Part shown: positions 57,242 to 64,000 of the stretch, one piece after another
Position numbering within the stretch: position 1 is the stretch's first letter
Layout of the letters: each line of letters opens with the position of its first letter
Source: Ciborinia camelliae
Lineage: Eukaryota > Ascomycota > Leotiomycetes > Helotiales > Sclerotiniaceae
NCBI GenBank assembly: GCA_025890175.1
Contig: JANPYM010000009.1
Coordinates: forward strand, 1,004,412-1,068,411
Length of the DNA stretch: 64,000 nucleotides
Reading direction: 5' to 3'
Program-made: the position numbers and the translations under genes
Notes under the pieces: model-generated
Seen by the model: only the letters and a program-made list of their open reading frames with translations
Told to the model about the DNA's origin: nothing
The model's database searches: none

Positions 57242-57558
57242 ATGAGCGATCCTACAGAAAAGCTGCCCTGGGCTGTTGCAGATCGCAACATCACCATGCC
57301 AGCAGCAGCTGCAATCCTACTCCCAAAATCAAAAGCCGCGGTTCCAGTTAAACCCCCGCATCTACAATGATCTCTTTTCATTTTCATTTCCCTTCCTTTC
57401 CATTCCTATACTAATATATCAAATAGACACCAGATACGACCAACAAACGCAAAGCTTCTGAGATCCAAGAACCACAAGCTCTACCAGAAATCCATAGCGA
57501 TGATGAGAGACTTCATGAGGTCGATCAAGATGATGATCAAATCCATGCCAATAGCTAG
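57242..57558 (+). CDS. Candidate small two-exon gene, 78 residues
   Basis: ATG at 57242 opens MSDPTEKLPWAVADRNITMP and an alanine/lysine stretch (AAAAILLPKSKAAVP). A weak donor (CCA|GTTAAA) at 57346/57347 and an acceptor AAATAG at 57426 join it in phase to TPDTTNKRKASEIQEPQALP and an acidic tail (HSDDERLHEVDQDDDQIHAN), stop at 57556. The mix of a basic KRKAS patch and acidic tail suggests a small nuclear protein, but that is inference. A further basic open stretch (KPPKKAKLRKSMKEKKFD, ending 57815) could be another exon of the same gene if a splice exists that I cannot define. Moderate to low support. Confidence 0.35.
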
Positions 57559-58703
57559 CTAAAGCTATAGTCTTTTCATGCGCCAAAGTGGGGAATATGA
57601 CGGCCATAAATAATAGCAGCGTTTATTCTAACGCGTTTTTTTGCTTCCTTCAAGAAAAGAGAGTGGGAGAGAGAGAGAGCTACTCAGACTCTCAATATCC
57701 AATTCCAAGAGACTTGAAACTAATGGGTAGTAGGCTACAAAATGTAAAGCCTCCTAAGAAGGCAAAGCTCAGAAAATCTATGAAAGAAAAGAAGTTCGAT
57801 ACCTCAAATCCCTGAGCTATTTCTTGGGCATCAAGGGCCCGAGTGCTGGAAATACTAGTTCCATATTAGTAACGATGCTTCCTCTATTTTCTTTGAGAAG
57901 ATCGATCCGCATTCGAGATGGAAAGCCGGAGACTCGGTATAGAAAGGAAATGCAGAAGTAGTGCGAAAGGAAGGGTGGTGTTTATACGAAGACGAAGACG
58001 AAGACGAAGATGCCAAGTTCTCGAAGCTATTTCTGCTCTGCGTTGGCAATGAAAGACCTGACGAGGTTATCAAGTACGACAACGTTTCATTCCGCTAAAC
58101 CCAGAGACTCAATAGGATCGTACCTAGCTTTGGTACTGGTTTGGCGTTTGAAGGATTACGAATTTTTTTTGGGGATGTCTGGACTTGTACCACCCACCAA
58201 CCAGTCTCTAGGGGGAATTATTCAGGAAACAGAATCAAAAATATAAAGTTGATATATGGGGGTACGGATATCAACATCAGACAGAAGAATATTATAACAA
58301 TGCCCCATTGTATAATATTTGAATTGAATTATCAAATTTGACTTTACTTTGTTTTTGATATGAATGTCGCCGCCGGGTTTTATTTAGATACCAAGGTATA
58401 TATCTATAAAGCCATCGATGGGACGAAGAGATGATCAAGGTGGGGGCTTAGCTGATCAATATCAATGATGTACTACATTGATCGGTGAGCCATTCCGTAT
58501 GCGTATGCGGGGTACCTTGCAGTCATCTGTTGTAGGATCTTTGGAGAATACGAGCGAGCGACAGCAAGCTGAAAACCCGTTCCGTCCCTCTAGAAAAGAA
58601 GATGTTTCTGCCATTTTCTCTTCTCGATTTTAGCTCATCTTAACTTTTGCTTTCGTTTCATCTTATCAGCATAATATATATTATACGGTGTGCTCTGCCC
58701 ATC
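57559..58703. other. Intergenic region, upstream of the GMC gene
   Basis: Contains the possible basic exon ending at 57815 and a GAAGACGAAGACGAAGACGA tract near 57988. No other gene supported. Confidence 0.45.
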
Positions 58704-60716
58704 ATGCTGTTGAACCAACATTCTTCATTTCGCCCCTTATTATCTCGAGTTCTTTTGGCATACTTGCTTACTTCTTACTACACCATTGTCCTTGCATACG
58801 ACTTTGTAATAATCGGTGGTGGTACCTCCGGTCTAGTGATAGCCAATCGTCTATCCGAAGTCCCCAATATAACCGTCGCTGTAATCGAAGCCGGATTTTC
58901 CGTTCTCGACAACACCAATGTTAGTCGAGTGGATGGGTTTACGCTTGCTCTTAACACTCCAATCGATTGGCAATATGAGACTACGGGTCAGACGTATGCG
59001 GACGGCAGAACGGTGCAATTTAACGCCGGGAAAGCATTAGGGGGAACAAGCACCATCAATGGTGAGTAGTGCATTGTCGGCGTGGAAAGATTTCTGGGCG
59101 ATGGGATGGGATGGGATGGTGCTGAATAGGATAGGAATGACATATGTACGTGCCGCGTCGCAACAAATTGACGCGTGGGCTCAACTCGGTAATACGGGTT
59201 GGAATTGGTCTACCCTCTATCCGTACTATCTGAAGAGTGAGAGTTTCACCATTCCAACTCTGGCTCAGAGAGAGGCGGGCGCATCGTATGTTCCCGCATT
59301 TCATGGGGAGGATGGTCCTCTTAAGGTTGGGTATGCTTATGATCTTAATAATGGCTCTCTTTCCGCAAAAGTAGGGAGCGCTTGGGAAGCCCTTGGGGTG
59401 AAGAGGAGCCAGGATATCAATGGGGGAAATGTAACTGGATTCATGGTGGGACCGTCGACATTGGACCGAGAGAAGAATGTAAGAGAAGATGCTGCGAGAG
59501 CTTATTATTATCCCGTTCAGGGTAGACCGAACTTGCATGTCTTTTTGAACACGACCGCCAGAAAGATTGTGTGGGGTAGTAATTTGGGAGCGACGTATAC
59601 AGCGAGTGGTGTTGAGGTTTTAAATTCGAATGGGGAGATCGAGGTGATTAATGCGACACGGGAGGTTATTGTTTCTGCTGGAACTTTGAGATCACCAGCT
59701 ATACTGGAGCTTTCCGGTATTGGCAACCCAACGTAAGTCCTGGCAATCATTGCGAGCGTGCGACACAGTGCTAAGAAGTTTAGTATCTTGCAAAAATATG
59801 GTATACCCGTCAACATCATTCTCCCTGGCGTAGGAGAGAACCTCCAAGATCAACCCAACAACTTCTTCATCTACCAAGGCAACACGACATATAACGGAAC
59901 AGTGCCATACGTGACCTACGCCCCATTATCTTCAATTCTCCCAAACGTACCCGCTGCGAATATAAGTAGTTGGGCATCGTCAATCTCCGCTGCAATCAAT
60001 AGTGCCATTTCACCCGGAGCCATGAATTATCTATTGACGATCCAGAATGATCTCATCAACCAAGACGTCCCCGATATCGAAGTCATCTTCGGCAACACGG
60101 TGACCACCGGATCAGGTCCAAGTGTCTATCTCTTCACGGCATTTTGGCTCCTCTTACCATTCTCTCGAGGCAATGTCCACATCTCTTCATCAGACCCTGG
60201 AGACTATCCAGCAATCAATCCTAATTTCTTCCTCGTGGACTTTGATCTCAAAGTCCAAGTCGCGATTGCCAAATGGACTCGAAAATTTTGGGCCACTAAA
60301 CCGTTAAAGGATGCGTTTATCGAATCATCCCCAGGGTATGAGGTTGTCCCGCAAAATGCCACCGACTCACAGTGGGAAACCTGGATCAAATCAACATGTA
60401 AGCTTACTTTCCCCATCTCGTGCATCTCTTTCTTTCTAGGCCTCCAAAATCCAACCCAAATTTCTCAAGTGACCCTCGCTCAATAATCCCCAATGTAGTT
60501 GGACCCAACAATCATCCCGTCGGGACGTGCTCCATGCAGGGAAGAACATCCGGCGGCGTGGTGGATTCCAATTTGAAGGTCTACTTTACCAGCAATGTGC
60601 GCGTCGTCGATGCTTCCATTTGGCCCTACCAGGTTAGTGGCCATTTGACCAGTACGTTGTATGCGGTTGCGGAGAGGGCGAGTGATATTATTAAGTCTAT
60701 CAATAGGCTGGTTTGA
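58704..60716 (+). CDS. Secreted GMC flavin oxidoreductase (AA3-type)
   Basis: Predicted 595-residue secreted FAD enzyme of the glucose-methanol-choline family. Exons 58704-59061, 59135-59732, 59784-60397, 60499-60716 (1788 nt). A hydrophobic leader precedes DFVIIGGGTSGLVIANRLSE, the FAD-binding Rossmann motif, and VIEAG. GMC signature 1 is seen around FNAGKALGGTSTING and signature 2 around GTLRSPAILELSGIGNP. The C-terminal block has HPVGTCSMQG and VSGHLTSTLYAVAERASD; the His in GHLTST is the likely catalytic base. Several N-x-S/T sites (NIT, NVS, NWS, NGS, NVT) fit a glycoprotein. The last intron (60398-60498) was chosen because the shorter option at 60439 runs into a stop. Family members oxidise sugars or alcohols and make hydrogen peroxide or reduce quinones; the substrate here is unknown. 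Confidence 0.88.
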
Positions 60717-62949
60717 ATTCAGTCGGGATTGTATGTAACATCCATCCACCGCATCACCAGGATCTAGATCGTAGAGGAGGAATGGCGTCGATATGCTGCG
60801 GGTACAGTACCTATCATAGGGTTGGAAACCTCTGGAGTCTGGACTCTGGACCGAGAATATTGAAAATATTGGGAAGATAATGATTCATTCGGCAGAAACC
60901 GAAAAAAGATTCTCAAAATGGATCAGTTCACACACTCCCCCGAGTTGGCTTTTTTCTCATTGGTCGGTTCGTGTACTACTATCCTCAATTGAAATCTTTC
61001 TCTTCTCCATCGGGATTCAGGAGTCGGCATGTCAGGATATATACCGCCATTCAATAAATCATCATTCATCATCCTTGAGCAGCTCAACTTCCAGGTTCGC
61101 ATGCTGGAGCTCTTTAAGGTTGCCTTTTACTCGGCGCGTGTGCCTAGATTTGTTTGTTCAAACTAATAAGGATGGATGTATTGGATGCGTTCGGATTGAA
61201 TTTTTTTTTCCTTCAAAATATTTGAAATGTGAAGGGAAATGGAATATTAAGTCTAATCATAATATAGGTATCTATGTTTTAAGTAGATGTATTTAATCAA
61301 AACCAATATATTTAAAGAACGATCTAAGAAGAAGAAGAGGTGAAAAATGTTAAGATTTTTTTAATTAAAATATTCATTTCAAATCAAATATCTCTCTCTC
61401 TCTCTTTTTAAATATCTATAATATTTAAAAGTTGCTATTAACAAATATCTGTATACAAAAATGTTTATATAATATATATTAAACTTGATGTTTTTATTGA
61501 ACTTTATTCATATCACATTCGATTCGATTCGATCGGTCATATCAGAGCTGATATATCAAAACAAATCATCTACCACACTCAACATCAAATAATCAATAGT
61601 ATCAATAGCATCAACATATGATAAATTGAAATCTCCAATATTTGCTTACCTGCTTATTACTTGCTTACCCTCGAAACCGAAACCCAAACCAAGACCAATC
61701 CCAATCCTCGCCCATTTCCGAAGCCAAAGACCCGGATTCGTAATGTTCTTCCGTGACCTTAGACCCCGTACGTGCACCATGCGCACCCATCCTTGTGGAA
61801 ATTAAAGTTAATTGACCCTTTTCCAATTTTTTCTGCTTGGTTTTGATGATTTTCTTGAGGAAATCATTTGATGGGGGGGAATAATGATTGATTGGTTGTA
61901 TGTATGTATGTAGAATAGGTACCTGGTAGGCTGGGCTAATGTATCTGGCTAATATATCATATCCTTGTTTTACTTCATAGGTACCTGGGTAGGGAGGGAG
62001 AGAGCAATATATCGAAATTGGCTTGAGTCGAAAAATACGAGTCGTTTTCGTATGAATGTTTGTAGTGTGAATACCTATGAATAGGTAGGTAGACAGGTAG
62101 GTAGATAGGGATTGTTTTATGGAGTGGGATTTCTTGCTTTCATGTATCCTTTATTTGGATGGAATGGAATCTTAAATACTTCCCTTCCTTTTTGAAATCT
62201 GGGTCGAGATGACACTGTCATAAGGCAGTTTAATGTTTGGTTGCACTTTGCACTTTGTATATCTAGGTAGGTACCTATTCATTCATATTCGATGGGATAG
62301 CGTGTGTGCCCTGAGGTTGGTCACTTAGCATTTCTATAGGTTGATACTTTATTGGTAATTACGGCTAATCAACAAATAGTACGACAGAATCAAGGTGGAT
62401 GTAGAATAGAAGAGGATAAAATCACAACCCATGGTGTCGGATAACTGTAAATGTGTCGGATAACTGCATCAAGTCATTAGGTTTGCTGCAGCCTGCAATC
62501 TTTCAGGGGGGATCTTAATCTACACCTGCACCCCGCCACACTTTATACCCGCTTCACACTTCACACAATTCACATACAAAGTACTTCACACACTTCATAC
62601 ATACACTTCACATACTTCACACTTGTCAATTTACCCAATTTACCGTGAAAGGCTGGAAAACTGCCTGGTCATGGTGTCACTCAAACCGAGAAACCTTTCG
62701 GTTTCATACCGAGTACAGGATCAGTACCGGGACTATACTGTAGGGACTAACTTAAACTATACTTGACTCTACTGTAGATAGAATAGATATCATAATCTTC
62801 ATTAGACAATTACAGGAACTAGGTCCCTCCTACACCCATCTCGCACCCGAATCGACCCTAATTAGAGTCTTCGGAACTACATTTGAAACACCCTCTTTAG
62901 GGTCAAAATGCAAGTTGGAAATCCCTATATAACCTACACCTTATATTAA
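60717..62949. other. Intergenic region with rising A+T content
   Basis: A short TC tandem (61391-61406), GATTCGATTCGATCGG (61521-61536), AGGTAGGTAGACAGGTAGG (62084-62102) and TTCACA-type repeats (62550-62620). TACCTAGGTA-type motifs are frequent near 61918-62275. No gene supported. Confidence 0.5.
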
Positions 62950-64000
62950 GATAGAAAATGCAAGAAATCAATTAGATCAATAATAGCTTTAAGATTTTTT
63001 TATTATTTTTTTAAATAAAATTTTTATTATCTTTTAAATAATTGGCAATATATTATTGATTATTATTTAAATAATAATGTTTTATTTAATATAAAGTTTT
63101 ATAAATTTCCAAAACTTTTTTTGTTTAATTATATAAATCCATTTTGTATATATTAATATTTTACAAATTAAATATTATATCAAAGATTCACTATTAATTG
63201 ATATCAAACGTTAATAATTGTTAATATATTAATTTTAAATTTAAATTTTATACCCTAAATATTTTTTTTGTTTTTATTGTTTTAAATTTATAATAAAGTT
63301 TTTTTTTTTAAAATATTTTGTTTAAAAAATTTTATTTATTAAAATTTATTATTTATATATATTAAAACATTTTTTTAATTTATATTTTTATAATTATTTT
63401 TTTATATAAATAATAATTTTTAAATAATAATTTATTTTTATTAATTTAAAGTTTATATTATTAATAAAATATTAATTTTAAATAAAATATATTTTAATAT
63501 TATATATTCGTATCATTTTATTTTTTTTAATTTATTAAAGATTTTGTAATTGTTTAATAAATATTAATTAAATATTAAAGATTATTTTAATAATTTTATT
63601 TTTAAAGTTTTTATATTTAAAATTTTTTTTTTAATATAAAAAAACAAAGGCTTTATTAATTTCTTTATTAAATAATTAAATTTCATATTTTTTATTATTA
63701 AAAATATTTATATTTTTTTTATTTTTATAATTCAAAATTTAAATCTTTAATTTTTATTAATATTATTTTTTATATTTTTTTATATTTTTTTTTTAATTAA
63801 TTTTTTTATTAATATTATAATTTTTTTTATTTTTTTTATAATAATTATTTAATATTTTATAAATATCTTTATAATTTTTATTAAATTTATTTATTTTCAT
63901 TATATAAAATTAATTAATTTTTATAAAATTAAAAAAATATTAAAAAAAAATAATATTATAAATCAAAAATATTTATTTTTTAATAATCTTTTATTATTAT
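62950..64000. repeat. Extreme AT-rich block running off the window
   Basis: From about 62950 the sequence becomes nearly pure A and T: many 60-base lines hold only one or two G or C, in contrast to ordinary composition up to about 62900. No open frame or tandem unit is evident, and C is almost absent. Could be a repeat-induced point mutation (RIP) product, centromere-type DNA or another AT isochore; the window end hides its length. Confidence 0.85.

Noticed and set aside
60420..60486. Alternative exon of the GMC gene using the acceptor at 60439
   Set aside because: That reading reaches a stop within 15 codons, before the conserved HPVGTC block; the acceptor at 60498 restores the frame.
20557..60716. 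Secondary-metabolite cluster made of MFS transporter, dioxygenase and GMC oxidase
   Set aside because: The genes are 5-35 kb apart, separated by housekeeping genes, and no backbone synthase is present.
1..64000. CRISPR arrays, prophage or bacterial operons
   Set aside because: The sequence is clearly eukaryotic, with introns throughout; none of the tandem arrays has the direct-repeat/spacer form of CRISPR.

Overview
The window is a stretch of a filamentous ascomycete chromosome (Pezizomycotina, most likely a helotialean such as the Sclerotiniaceae). The genes carry short GT-AG introns of about 45 to 225 bp, intergenic DNA is AT-leaning and full of short microsatellites, and the gene set is typically fungal: PEX20, a GH17 glucanase, a DUF2458 protein and a 2EXR/F-box-like protein. 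The lineage call is inference from gene content and style; no search was possible. Exon models below were built by hand from splice motifs and reading-frame continuity, and in each multi-exon model the exon lengths add up in frame.

Layout. 0-17.4 kb is the gene-dense part: the MCM7 replicative helicase subunit (first exon cut by the window edge), a five-exon CCHC zinc-knuckle protein, a TMEM135-like membrane protein, a small unknown two-exon gene, the peroxisomal co-receptor PEX20, the COPII/nuclear-pore WD40 protein SEC13, and a five-exon F-box protein. Between TMEM135-like and the small gene lies a repeat-rich stretch with a roughly 90-bp inverted repeat and several perfect short hairpins. 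17.4-33.1 kb holds an MFS transporter, a secreted GH17 glucanase, a divergent pair (COX14-like assembly factor and a DUF2458 protein) and a 2EXR/F-box-like protein, separated by long gene-free spacers.

33.1-39.7 kb looks like an accessory block: a degenerate tandem array, an apparent orphan three-exon gene, a C2H2 zinc-finger gene without a visible start codon, diverged dispersed repeats, and a perfect array of about 30 copies of an 8-bp telomere-like unit (TTAGAGGG on the minus strand). 39.7-46.2 kb carries glucosidase II beta (GTB1, ending in KDEL) and a 1296-residue disordered protein. 46.2-54.6 kb is an 8.4-kb gene desert whose distal end contains repeated copies of a TTGTTGCATGTCTGGA-like motif. 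54.6-60.7 kb carries a 2-oxoglutarate/Fe(II) dioxygenase, a small candidate gene and a secreted GMC flavin oxidoreductase. From about 62.95 kb to the end the sequence turns into almost pure A+T.

Most recognised genes are unrelated housekeeping functions. Two loose themes exist: peroxisomes (TMEM135-like and PEX20, about 4 kb apart) and the secretory pathway (SEC13, GTB1). I see no gene cluster that qualifies as a new biological system. The most unusual content is non-coding: the variant telomere-like array, the extreme AT block, the inverted repeat built around an exon and its splice donor, and the two degenerate repeat arrays.
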